Shown: positions 36,126-44,224 of the stretch, piece after piece
How the letters are laid out: every line of letters starts with the position of its first letter
Numbering within the stretch: the first letter of the stretch is position 1
NCBI RefSeq assembly: GCF_029714365.1
Contig: NZ_CP121660.1
Span: 806,001-870,000, forward strand
Direction of reading: 5' to 3'
DNA length: 64,000 nt
Source: Sinorhizobium terangae
Lineage (GTDB): Bacteria > Pseudomonadota > Alphaproteobacteria > Rhizobiales > Rhizobiaceae
Translations under genes and position numbers: made by a program
The notes under the pieces: generated by a model
The model's input: the letters and a program-made list of their open reading frames with translations, nothing else
Told to the model about the DNA's origin: nothing
Databases searched by the model: none

Positions 36126-36485
36126 GGCCAGCTCCACGAATAGATCTCGCGGCACGTTTCAGGCGTGAGATGGTTGAGTTCCGATACAAAGCCGACTTGG
36201 GAAAAGAATAGTCTCTTCGTCTACGAAGTCGGGTTGTGGATATTACATAATAGCGCGTGTTGAACACCGGGCATGTTACATTTGTTACATTATGGTTTCT
36301 TCGGCTGTGTGAAACCCAAGTGCCTTTTGCCTGCGATACGGGCTTGTGAAACGGCGAACTGCATCGGCGGGCCGATCGCGGCACTTCCGGTGACATTAGA
36401 GGCAACGTCGGCTCCCTCGTGAGGAGCCGACAGGCGGAGTTCCATCTTTACCCATGCATCCTTTCATCTACCTGCTCGGAGATGA
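36126..36485. other. Regulatory intergenic region, no gene
   Basis: 360 bases between the caspase gene end and the peptide gene. The middle part is clearly AT-richer than the surroundings and contains the tandem TGTTACATT, so it looks like the promoter region of the peptide/membrane-protein pair. No protein-coding frame is convincing. Confidence 0.5.
36274..36291. promoter_or_regulatory. Tandem TGTTACATT upstream of the peptide/membrane-protein genes
   Basis: Two adjacent copies of TGTTACATT (36274-36282, 36283-36291) in the otherwise gene-free 36126-36485 region, about 150 nt upstream of the peptide start. A related TGTTAC/GTAACA element lies upstream of the secreted Cys-rich gene and GH19 gene (42179-42194), suggesting a shared regulator. 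Confidence 0.4.
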
Positions 36486-38405
36486 TCAGATCGCAAAGGG
36501 CGTCTGCGCGTCGTAAATCGGGTTCCTCGGTCCGACCTGCCAATGATTGGGGGTCTGATCGGGTGGCAATTTCATCATGATCGCCCGGTGGAAGGCGGCA
36601 TAGTCGCGGTTGAAGCGACCATGGTTCCAGGTGGAGATCAACGCGGCGGTAAAGGCACCGTTGCCGATCCCGTCGAGCGAGACCTGATTGTCCTGGCATC
36701 CGGAAATCAGCCGAACGCTGCACGAGATTGGCGAGGTGATCTCGCGGGTCAGATTGCGTCCTTCGCCCAGTGCCATGGATGCGCCCAACCGGGCATAGAA
36801 GTCGCGGTTCTGGCGGAAAGTCCGCGTGGCGACGTCAATGGGCATTGCGCGCGGTATTCCCGCGGCAACCGCGTGGCCGTTCGCCAATGCATGTCCGTTG
36901 GGGACGCCTGCACGCACAACGGTACCGCTGTGACAACTGTCCGACACGACCAGTACCCGCACGCCCGCCCTGAATTCGGACCACAGGCCATAGAGCTCGT
37001 CATCGACAAGCTGGCCGTCATAGAGGCACCAGGTTTCGTCGGTGGAATCGTCTTCATCGTTGTTGAAATCCGGGAGCTGACCGCCGTGGCCCGAATAGCT
37101 GATCAGGAAGATATCGCCTTGCTTGAGGTCCCTTGCGGCCTTCTTGATCTCGCGGATCACGTTCTGCCGCGTCGCCTCCTTGGTGAGGAGTGACGTGGTC
37201 TCGTATCCGAGACTATTCGCGATCTCCTGCATGTCACTCGCGTCGAATTCACAGGCGCGCAGCGGTCCTTCCCAGCCCGCGTAGTGAGCGGCGCTGACCA
37301 TGTTCAGGCCAATGTGGAGCGACATTCCTGACGGACCGTCCGTAGCCCGCGAACCGGCGGCCGCCAGGCGGGCAGGTGTCTCGACAGCCGCTGTCGCGGC
37401 CGACGGTGCCTTCGATCTCGCGGCGCGCGCCTTGCTCGCCTTATGCTCGACGTCGCGCGCCTTCGCGGCAAATTGTTCGATCAGGGCCGCGAATTTCTGC
37501 GCCACCTTGGCATAGCCGTTGTCCGTCGGATGTAATTCGTCGAACCACTCCGTGGTGTTGACCGTGTTGCGGCAGTTGATGTAGTTGAGCCGCGCCGAGG
37601 AGCTTTGCAGTAACGACAGGCGTTCATTGAAGCGATCGATCATGACGCGGGCAATCGCCCGCTGGAAATCCGGGTCCTTGATCCCTCGCGATTCCATCGG
37701 CTTGCCAAGCCAATTTCCCTTTGCCGGGATCGTGTAGTCGTAACCATGGCAAAGGATCTGCACTTTCGGGAAAGCCTTGGCGACCTGGCGAACGAGCTTG
37801 CCATACATGCCGATTGCATCGTCGAGCATCGTCTCAAACGAGGGCCTGAGATGTCCCTCGGGCGGCAAGGCCGGATCGAAATCGAAGAGATGAGCGGCGA
37901 GGTTGCCGCCCGCCACGACATCATTGCCGCCGCCGCTGAACAGGAAGATGGATGCTCCCGTGTTCTCGATCGCATCCATGTATTCTGCTTGCCTCAGCAT
38001 GTTCGACAGGGTGTCGCCAGCGGCGTCCAGGCTGAAGATCGCGTAGTGCTTCATCAACTGGTCGATGACGTCCATCAGCCGGAACGGATACTGAAACCAG
38101 CTGTCGCCCTCGGAGACGATGACCGGCCCCTTGTAGTCTCCGCTGCCGATGCGATTGTGGAAGGCGGCCTGGCGGCGCAGGCGCGAGATGAAATTGGCGC
38201 TGTTGAGAAGGGCGGCACTGCGGGCCCGGCCTTCGGGTGTTGCGGGCACCGTGACGAGCTCGCGATTGATTTCGAGCACCGGATTGAAGGGACCCGACTT
38301 CTCGTCGTCGACCGTAAAGTATTTCTGAAGCTCCTGCTCGCTCAGACTCGGATCAGCAAGCTTCCTGTTCAGTTCTTCCAGAGATATTTTGCTGCTTGAC
38401 GTCAT
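36486..38405 (-). CDS. SGNH hydrolase-caspase fusion protein
   Basis: 639 residues. Residues about 1-55 form a short helical N-terminal module (EELNRKLADPSLSEQELQKY). Residues 90-310 are an SGNH/GDSL hydrolase: GDSW with Ser102, GGGND with Asn161, and DELH with Asp289/His292. An Ala/Lys-rich linker (315-360) leads to a C-terminal caspase-like C14 domain: SYSGHGGQ with His440 and VSDSCHSG with Cys491, after an acidic DEDDSTDE loop. Both active sites look intact. The ATG follows GAGGGAGAA; the start overlaps the protease gene by 53 nt. It lacks a signal peptide, so it probably acts in the cytoplasm, as caspase-type conflict or cell-death effectors do. Confidence 0.88.
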   Translation of the reverse strand: MTSSSKISLEELNRKLADPSLSEQELQKYFTVDDEKSGPFNPVLEINRELVTVPATPEGRARSAALLNSANFISRLRRQAAFHNRIGSGDYKGPVIVSEGDSWFQYPFRLMDVIDQLMKHYAIFSLDAAGDTLSNMLRQAEYMDAIENTGASIFLFSGGGNDVVAGGNLAAHLFDFDPALPPEGHLRPSFETMLDDAIGMYGKLVRQVAKAFPKVQILCHGYDYTIPAKGNWLGKPMESRGIKDPDFQRAIARVMIDRFNERLSLLQSSSARLNYINCRNTVNTTEWFDELHPTDNGYAKVAQKFAALIEQFAAKARDVEHKASKARAARSKAPSAATAAVETPARLAAAGSRATDGPSGMSLHIGLNMVSAAHYAGWEGPLRACEFDASDMQEIANSLGYETTSLLTKEATRQNVIREIKKAARDLKQGDIFLISYSGHGGQLPDFNNDEDDSTDETWCLYDGQLVDDELYGLWSEFRAGVRVLVVSDSCHSGTVVRAGVPNGHALANGHAVAAGIPRAMPIDVATRTFRQNRDFYARLGASMALGEGRNLTREITSPISCSVRLISGCQDNQVSLDGIGNGAFTAALISTWNHGRFNRDYAAFHRAIMMKLPPDQTPNHWQVGPRNPIYDAQTPFAI

Positions 38406-40458
38406 AGCGCGTTCTCCCTCTTTGCCGGTCGGGAATATCCGACACGGGCGCGATGCGGTTGAGTATCTGGGCGATGAGGTCGGTCTTCAGCTGAAGATCT
38501 TCCTGCCGGAGCAATTCTCCGAGACGGGACGGGATCGAGACTTCGTTGATCTGGATTTTCGAGAAGGCGGGGTGATCCTTCCAGATCTCAGCGATCCCGG
38601 TCTTGCGAAGCGACTTGCCGATGAAGACCGGCGGCCGGCCGCTCGCGCGATCAGAAAAGGCTTTCTCTATAAGATCGAGTATGGACTTCGAGTAGATCCC
38701 CACGGTCAGCCTGTCTTCCGTAGCGGAATCAGGGATGTGGAGGGTGACGGCCGGCGCACGGGTTTGATTTGGAGACGAGAGCGCCGATATCAGTTGCGCG
38801 AAGCCGTCGGCAAAGTCCCTTGCGTCAATGGTCGGCGTGATGAGGTCGAGGCTCGCGAGGCGGCTTGTGAGCAGGTGGAACGATGCCTCTCGGTCACGTC
38901 TCCACCTCTCGATGAGGTCGCGGAAGAGCAGGACGCCAGCGCCGTCGCAAATGATGTGCAAGGAATATTGATCGAGCGGCAACAGGCATCGCACGACATG
39001 ATCGACCGGACCTTTTCTTGCCGCTGACTTCCGGCTGGCCGACTCGATGTCCCGCCAGAATGACCGGCCGATCCCATGTGTAAGGTCCTCGATCAGGTGG
39101 TCCAGCCGATCGCTGCGGACATCGACCTGCTTGGTGGCTTCCGTGAAAAGGCCGGAGAGGACGGCAGTGGTCTGGTCGACGAAGTCGTTGCACCAGGCAA
39201 TCGTCAGCGGGTAAAGGCCATGCTGCTTTATCGCATTCTTTTCTCGTGCGATCTGCTGGGCGGTCTGACCGAGCCCCAGCAAACTGCCGCCGAACCTGAG
39301 GAGAATTCCGCGGTAGCCGCGGTTCGCCGCGTCGCGCTCCGGCGCCCAGACAGGCGCGATCGGCTGATCGTCGTGGTGGTCCCTGCCAAGGAACCGGACC
39401 GTCTCGTCGAATGTCCTGGCGCAGTAGGGATAGGGCGGCCGCTTGACTTCCTCGCCATCGTCAAGGTGGATGAGGTGGCCCAGCACCTCGTAGCCTGGGA
39501 CACCGGCAACACGGGCAGGTTTGCGAGCAAAAAAGATGCCCTGTTCTCCGATGGAGAGGTCGAAGGCGCTGGGTGTCGAAACGCCCAGGCGAAGGACCCA
39601 GCCGTCGAAGATGTTGTCGGCCCAGTCCTGATAGGACCAGTGGCCCAATCCGTTGCAGCCGAGATAGCCGCCCCATTCTGTCCCCCACGAGTTCAGCACC
39701 AGAAAGCCCGTGCTGTCGTAGCCGACGACGACAAATGCGTGGCCGCCGCCGTCTCCGGTCGACTGCACGATCTTGCCGGCACTGGCGCGCACCGCTTCGA
39801 TATTCCAGCCGGCATGCGTCGCGGCCGAAACAAGGACGGGTCCAACCTCGTTCAAGGCGGCATGATAGTCGTTGAGGCTTGGGCGCAGGCGATAATAGGC
39901 GCCGAGCGACACTTCGCGTGCTGCCTTGGCACGCCTTACATTCAGCGTCCCGCCGGGATCACCCGGTTCGTACTTCCAAAGATCGTCGGGGCAAACGCCA
40001 TGGTGGTAGAAGCCTTTGATGACTTCTCGAAGGGAAAGACCTTCAGTGCCGTCGGTTGCTTCGCGCGGTCGAGCCATCTCGTAAAGCATGCGCGCGCTGA
40101 CGGGCACATTGGCCGCAGCGTCCTGGCAATCGAGCATTCTCTGGAGATCGATAAGGCTGGCGAGCGCCTGGGCGCTGCAGGTGCCCTCCGTGCCCTGATT
40201 TCGCGGCAGCCAATACAAAGGCTCGGCGCGCTTCAGCGCCTCGAGGACGATTCCTGCCGGCGACAGCGCGGGAAGGAGCGGGCGGAGGTTCGGCGTGTAG
40301 ATCTGGTCGCGCAAATCGATCGGATCGCGCGGAATGTTGCGCACCATCTCCTGCCGCTTGCGAGAAAGGACCTGCATGGCAATAAGCGCCAAAAGCATAG
40401 ATTTTCGGTTGCGTGACGCCCGGCGCGGAATGCCGGGCGCCACTTTTCGGAAGTTCAA
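38353..40458 (-). CDS. Papain-like C1 cysteine protease with long C-terminal region
   Basis: Up to 701 residues. The protease domain (about 40-290) has Gln88 and Cys94 in NQGTEGTCSAQA, His240 in GGGHAFVVVGYD and Asn256 in LNSWGTEWG, the full papain set, without a visible pro-region inhibitor. The remaining 400 residues, including a region on DQYSLHIICDGAGVLLFRDL, show no family I know. The longest frame begins with a TTG that overlaps the GH19 stop (TTGA); ATG codons at 40398, 40377 and 40347 are alternatives, none with a clear ribosome site. The overlap at both ends (GH19 upstream, caspase fusion downstream) marks a tight operon. Confidence 0.85.
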   Translation of the reverse strand: MNFRKVAPGIPRRASRNRKSMLLALIAMQVLSRKRQEMVRNIPRDPIDLRDQIYTPNLRPLLPALSPAGIVLEALKRAEPLYWLPRNQGTEGTCSAQALASLIDLQRMLDCQDAAANVPVSARMLYEMARPREATDGTEGLSLREVIKGFYHHGVCPDDLWKYEPGDPGGTLNVRRAKAAREVSLGAYYRLRPSLNDYHAALNEVGPVLVSAATHAGWNIEAVRASAGKIVQSTGDGGGHAFVVVGYDSTGFLVLNSWGTEWGGYLGCNGLGHWSYQDWADNIFDGWVLRLGVSTPSAFDLSIGEQGIFFARKPARVAGVPGYEVLGHLIHLDDGEEVKRPPYPYCARTFDETVRFLGRDHHDDQPIAPVWAPERDAANRGYRGILLRFGGSLLGLGQTAQQIAREKNAIKQHGLYPLTIAWCNDFVDQTTAVLSGLFTEATKQVDVRSDRLDHLIEDLTHGIGRSFWRDIESASRKSAARKGPVDHVVRCLLPLDQYSLHIICDGAGVLLFRDLIERWRRDREASFHLLTSRLASLDLITPTIDARDFADGFAQLISALSSPNQTRAPAVTLHIPDSATEDRLTVGIYSKSILDLIEKAFSDRASGRPPVFIGKSLRKTGIAEIWKDHPAFSKIQINEVSIPSRLGELLRQEDLQLKTDLIAQILNRIAPVSDIPDRQRGRTRYDVKQQNISGRTEQEAC

Positions 40459-41402
40459 GCGGCGCGCGGCTCCGCTTCCTCACTCCCTTCGAGGTACTCG
40501 GCGTCCGGTTCGGCAAGCTGCCGGCGGCGAGACAAGTCGTCGGAGTTCGAAAGTGCGAAGTAAACGTCCGCGATCAGTTCAGATATCTTGGAGGGATCAA
40601 GCTTATTGTTGCTGACGAACCCCGTCACGATCTCGGCAGTCATCTGCAATATCGGATCCGGTTGCGCTAGGTCGCTGTCCAGGCCTCCGACAGGGAACAC
40701 GGGAGCCCTGGGCGCCTCTGTGAACTCCGAGTCACCATCGTAGTGGGCTGCGGCGGTCGGAAGCGCCGAACGGGTGCCGATCGCTTGCACAAGCTCGGGC
40801 GCAAAGGCAGCCTCGAGCCCGCCTCTGACAGGCACGACGAGCCTGAGTGCTCCCAGAAACCTTGCGTGATATCTCGCGATCGCTTCTGCAATCCCCGGTT
40901 CGTACCCGTTAATGATGGCGCGCGCCCCAACGGGGTCGTTTACGTTGTGACCGAAGTATCGCGATAGTTTATGCCGGCCGCGGCTGTCGGCTCGAAACCA
41001 ACCTTCCCCCATGCCGGCAAACATGGTGGCGGCTGCATAGTCCGGCCGCAGAGCCAGATCGGGGTGGTCGACCAGATTGTCGCCGACGTGGTCTCCGGCG
41101 CGTCGATAGTTGTCGCGCCAGGTCAATTGGACATATCCACGCCCGTAATAGGGATAGTAGCGGAGGTTGCGCCTTCGCCAGCCTTCGGAGAGCCAATAGG
41201 CCTCCTTTACCGGCGTCATCTGCCGTGCCGTTTCGTGGAAGGTCGTGGCAAGCATATAGGCCAGCCAGCGCGGGTCGCCGTCGGGAAGCCTCTGCTCCCA
41301 CTCGTCGACTATGGCCGACATCCCGTCCACCTGGCCTTGGGTCAGCCGGCCGCCGAACATCGGCCGAACTTGGTTGAAGAAGAACGTGCGATCGAATGGC
41401 AT
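40455..41402 (-). CDS. GH19-type muramidase/chitinase fused to a MucR-like N-terminal domain
   Basis: 315 residues. Residues 1-190 are a GH19-like lysozyme/chitinase domain: TTFHETARQM with Glu57 as likely catalytic acid, YYGRGYVQLTWRDNY, and the family ending. Residues 251-287 (QMTAEIVTGFVSNN, then SKISELIADVYFALSN) closely match the N-terminal oligomerisation region of the rhizobial zinc-finger regulator MucR/Ros, but the zinc finger itself is absent. No signal peptide is visible. It starts 22 nt after the secreted Cys-rich gene and overlaps the protease gene. Confidence 0.82.
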   Translation of the reverse strand: MPFDRTFFFNQVRPMFGGRLTQGQVDGMSAIVDEWEQRLPDGDPRWLAYMLATTFHETARQMTPVKEAYWLSEGWRRRNLRYYPYYGRGYVQLTWRDNYRRAGDHVGDNLVDHPDLALRPDYAAATMFAGMGEGWFRADSRGRHKLSRYFGHNVNDPVGARAIINGYEPGIAEAIARYHARFLGALRLVVPVRGGLEAAFAPELVQAIGTRSALPTAAAHYDGDSEFTEAPRAPVFPVGGLDSDLAQPDPILQMTAEIVTGFVSNNKLDPSKISELIADVYFALSNSDDLSRRRQLAEPDAEYLEGSEEAEPRAA

Positions 41403-41424
41403 TCGTGCCTCCTATGTTCAAGGC

Positions 41425-41817
41425 TCACTTGAGAGAACAGGACATCGGTGATTGGAATCCGAATGCGTTGAGCGTTGCGCCCAAGGTTTCCCGGTTGATG
41501 ACGATCGCGGCCGAGGTTGGCTGAAGACCGGGGTTGTTTGCCTGGAGTTGGTCCGAGTAGGCGATGATATGGCCTGCGGAAGCGATGATGCTGTCAGCTT
41601 TGCCTTCCCAGCACCCGCTATATGCACATACCGACATATCCTTGGTGCCTGTATCGACGCCACCGCCAGCGGGCGTGAAATCCTCTGAACTTTCGCATTT
41701 GTAGGCGTTGCAACGGATTTCGAACTCGCCATTGCTGCACGAATAGGCGCCTGAGGCCGCGAAGGCATCGAAGGGTGAAAGTATTATGACTATTGCTGCC
41801 AATTGAACGTTTCGCAT
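41425..41817 (-). CDS. Small secreted Cys-rich protein of unknown function
   Basis: 130 residues from the ATG at 41817 (MRNVQLAAIVIIL), with GGGGTG upstream; the open frame extends further 5' without need. A signal peptide ends at FAASG. The mature part has seven or more cysteines (SCSNGEFEIRCNAYKCE, then SVCAYSGCWEG and the terminal SCSLK), suggesting disulfides in the periplasm or outside. I know no family. It heads the apparent operon with GH19, protease and caspase genes, so it may be an immunity-like inhibitor or an exported partner; that is speculation. Confidence 0.65.
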   Translation of the reverse strand: MRNVQLAAIVIILSPFDAFAASGAYSCSNGEFEIRCNAYKCESSEDFTPAGGGVDTGTKDMSVCAYSGCWEGKADSIIASAGHIIAYSDQLQANNPGLQPTSAAIVINRETLGATLNAFGFQSPMSCSLK

Positions 41818-42291
41818 GATGATCACCCCAAAAGCTATTGTCTCGCGTTGTTCCGAATCGTCGCGGGTCATCACCCGCGCCATGGACTTCCATGCGTGTT
41901 CGATAATCAGGGTATAAGCATCGAAGAAACGGCGAACGTGCCGGGAGCGAAATACGCCTCGTCTGAAATCAGCGCAGACTTACGACAAACGTTGCGCGGA
42001 ACGTCGTTCGGCTTCCGGGCCTCACCAAGCTTCTGATATTACGAACTGCCTTTGACAGCCGTGAGAGAAAATAGCCCGAGTCCGTTGCAGGATTTTACCC
42101 GGCGATTCATCACTCAAGCACCGTCGGTAGCACTCCCCATCAGCATATATCATCATATCCCGTCGACGCGCTGACGCTTGTTACAAACGTAACATCTCAG
42201 CCGATCGCGGTTGGCGCGGGCATTGCTTGTGGGGCCCCGTTTCACCGCGCGGCAAAGCTCACGTCTGCACGCTTGCGACGAGAAAACCCAT
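41818..42291. other. Upstream region of the Cys-rich/GH19/protease/caspase operon
   Basis: About 470 bases without a gene. It should contain the promoter of the minus-strand operon and the terminator region of the phasin gene. The one clear element is the TGTTAC/GTAACA palindrome at 42179-42194. Confidence 0.5.
42179..42194. promoter_or_regulatory. TGTTAC-AAAC-GTAACA palindrome
   Basis: Perfect 6-bp inverted repeat with a 4-nt spacer about 360 nt upstream of the secreted Cys-rich gene. The half-site recurs in tandem at 36274-36291. It could be an operator for both transcripts. Confidence 0.4.
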
Positions 42292-42675
42292 TCACATCAC
42301 CGTTTGCCCGGCAATGTCCTTGGTCAGCAACTCCTGCTCCTCGCGAACCTGCTTTGCCGTTTCGGCGGCTGCGTCCGAGCCGATCTCGGCAATGCGCACA
42401 GCCTCGTCCGAATAGTCTAGGAATGCGTTCTGCCAGAAACAGCAGCAGAGGTCGAAGGTCTCGTTGAGATGATCCGGCGAGAGGAGGTCTTCGAGAAGCT
42501 TCAGGTCCTGCTCGCGCCGGTTCTTCAGGAAATTCAGCATCTCGACCTGATAGCGCAGCGCCATCCTCACGGCTTCCGTCTGGAAGCGTCCCATCGAGAG
42601 AAGATATTTCGCACCATCGGCCATCGCCGGCCAGCTTTGCGACGGAGAAGTGGGGGTTGCGATCATGCTGGGCAT
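42292..42675 (-). CDS. Phasin-family protein
   Basis: 127 residues, mostly helical. The central FWQNAFLDYSDEAVRIAEIG and AAAETAKQV segments match phasins, the small amphipathic proteins that coat polyhydroxyalkanoate granules in rhizobia. It is somewhat shorter than typical phasins and carries an unusual CCCF run. AGGAG lies 8 nt before the ATG at 42675. No PHA synthesis gene is close by. The call rests on a short motif and composition, so a general helical stress protein is the alternative. Confidence 0.6.
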   Translation of the reverse strand: MPSMIATPTSPSQSWPAMADGAKYLLSMGRFQTEAVRMALRYQVEMLNFLKNRREQDLKLLEDLLSPDHLNETFDLCCCFWQNAFLDYSDEAVRIAEIGSDAAAETAKQVREEQELLTKDIAGQTVM

Positions 42676-43025
42676 CGAGACGACTCCTCGTTCACGGGCT
42701 CATCATTCGTCCGGTCGGCAGCGCGGCCTTCCGCCTGCCGAAGAGCGTAGAAGGGACTTTCATCGAGCCATCAGTCTACGTCGAAACGCTCGGCGTTTCG
42801 AAAGAAAGTTAAGCCGACAAATCCTTTCGATCCTTGATCCGCATCAACCGGCGCCCACGGCGCGGGGACGCATGCCCGCACGCGGCGGACCACAAGAGAC
42901 CATGACAACAGTGAGTTGCCACATGCGAGAGCCGCAGCGGCTCGTGGCCAACCCACTCTCTGGCGAGTTTTGGGGGGCAAACCATGGAGTGGTTTGTCGG
43001 TTGCGCCTGTTCTTGGACGGTCAGG
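42676..43025. other. Intergenic stretch between phasin and GH25 genes
   Basis: 350 bases with no convincing gene. It must contain the promoter of the phasin gene and the 3' end region of the GH25 gene. I see no clear repeat. Confidence 0.45.
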
Positions 43026-44075
43026 CTAGTCGCGGCTCGCCAAGCGGGACCCTGCAGCTACCCAGCTGTGCCACTCGTCCTCGCTGCCGTGGAACACGTT
43101 GAGATCAATCCTGCCGTCGACGCCGTGCGAAAGGCCGGAGCCGGAATATTGCCAGAAGAGCCATTTCCGCCCCGGATAGACCTTGGACGGGTGAGCGGCC
43201 ACCGAGCGCAGCCAGAACGGATGGTTGGGGAAGGCGCCCTTCAAGTTGTCTCGATAGAAATCCGGCGCGGTATAAATGATCGGACGCTGGCCATAGTGCC
43301 TTTCCAGCTTGTCCATGAAGACCTGCATCTTCTCCAGGACGCGTTCGCGCGAGGGGCGCCTCTTGCAGCTCGACTCGCCGTTCCACTCGACGTCGATGAC
43401 AGGCGGCAGGGCGCTGGCTTCTCTCGGCACATTGCGGATGAACCAGTCGGCCTGTTCGCCGGCGGTTCGGCACCAATAGAAGAAGTGATAGGCGCCGCGT
43501 TTCAACCCGGCTTCCTTGGCCCTGCGCCAGTTCTTCTTGAACATCGGATCGAGATGATCGCCGCCGTCAGTCGCCTTGATATAGGCAAAGTTTGCGCCCT
43601 GCGTCCGCAGCTTCGTCCAGTTGATCTCGCCCTGCCAGCGCGAAACGTCGACGCCGTGCACAGCAAGCTTTCTCGGAGACCGTGAGCCGAAATTGATCGG
43701 CTTGGCGTCGCGGAAGCGATGACTGTAGATTTGCCCGCGTCTTGGCGGCGCCTCCTCGATCGCCGGGTTTTCGGGGGCGAGCAGGGCGATCGGTCTTTCC
43801 GAAGGCACCGGCATGCCGGCTGTTCTGGCCACGGGCGCGAACGCCTGCGGCTCTGGAACCGGCCCCGCCCAGGCCAGCATTTCCTGCGGCGGCGCGGCTT
43901 GAGGCGCAGCCGTGCCGACATTCGCCGCAGGCATGGGGGCGAGCGACCGGGCAACGGAGCTCGTCGTTTCCCGTGACGGTTGCTGGGCCGCAACCCTGTC
44001 GCGATTGGAACTGAATCCGCAGCCCGACAAAACGAGGCCGGCAAGAAGGACCACTGGCAGAGCTGTGAAACGCAT
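43026..44075 (-). CDS. GH25 lysozyme-like lipoprotein
   Basis: About 349 residues from the ATG at 44075 (MRFTALPVVLLAG), chosen because the lipoprotein signal with lipobox LSGC then lies at residues 16-19. A Pro/Ala-rich region (20-125) precedes the GH25 domain (about 128-345): HGVDVSRWQGEINW, FAYIKATDG, the catalytic DVEWNG and WLFWQYSGSG. GH25 enzymes cut the MurNAc-GlcNAc bond of peptidoglycan. It is probably anchored to the outer membrane facing the wall. It is on the same strand as the GH19 locus but separated from it by the phasin gene. Confidence 0.9.
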   Translation of the reverse strand: MRFTALPVVLLAGLVLSGCGFSSNRDRVAAQQPSRETTSSVARSLAPMPAANVGTAAPQAAPPQEMLAWAGPVPEPQAFAPVARTAGMPVPSERPIALLAPENPAIEEAPPRRGQIYSHRFRDAKPINFGSRSPRKLAVHGVDVSRWQGEINWTKLRTQGANFAYIKATDGGDHLDPMFKKNWRRAKEAGLKRGAYHFFYWCRTAGEQADWFIRNVPREASALPPVIDVEWNGESSCKRRPSRERVLEKMQVFMDKLERHYGQRPIIYTAPDFYRDNLKGAFPNHPFWLRSVAAHPSKVYPGRKWLFWQYSGSGLSHGVDGRIDLNVFHGSEDEWHSWVAAGSRLASRD

Positions 44076-44224
44076 AGGAACCCGTACGCAAGACTTTCGG
44101 TGACAGCGGAAAGCCGCCGAACCCACTGACGGGAATCGCTAACGGAAAATTACCAAAAAAGACTGAATCCGATCCTTGCCGGCGTCGGATTTTTGTTTCC
44201 GATCGAGACGCGAGAAAAGCGCCG

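Noticed and set aside
36031..36405. Minus-strand open frame of 124 codons upstream of the membrane protein
   Set aside because: The overlapping 38-codon frame has a clear signal peptide and good spacing to the next gene; the longer frame runs through the AT-rich promoter region and has no motif.
39076..40416. Long plus-strand open frame of 446 codons
   Set aside because: It lies antisense to the papain-like protease gene, whose active-site motifs are clear; the frame has no ribosome site or family pattern and follows from GC-rich codon use.
40455..44075. Prophage lysis module
   Set aside because: GH19 and GH25 enzymes suggest it, but no holin, spanin, tail, capsid, integrase or terminase gene is nearby, and the GH25 protein is a lipoprotein.
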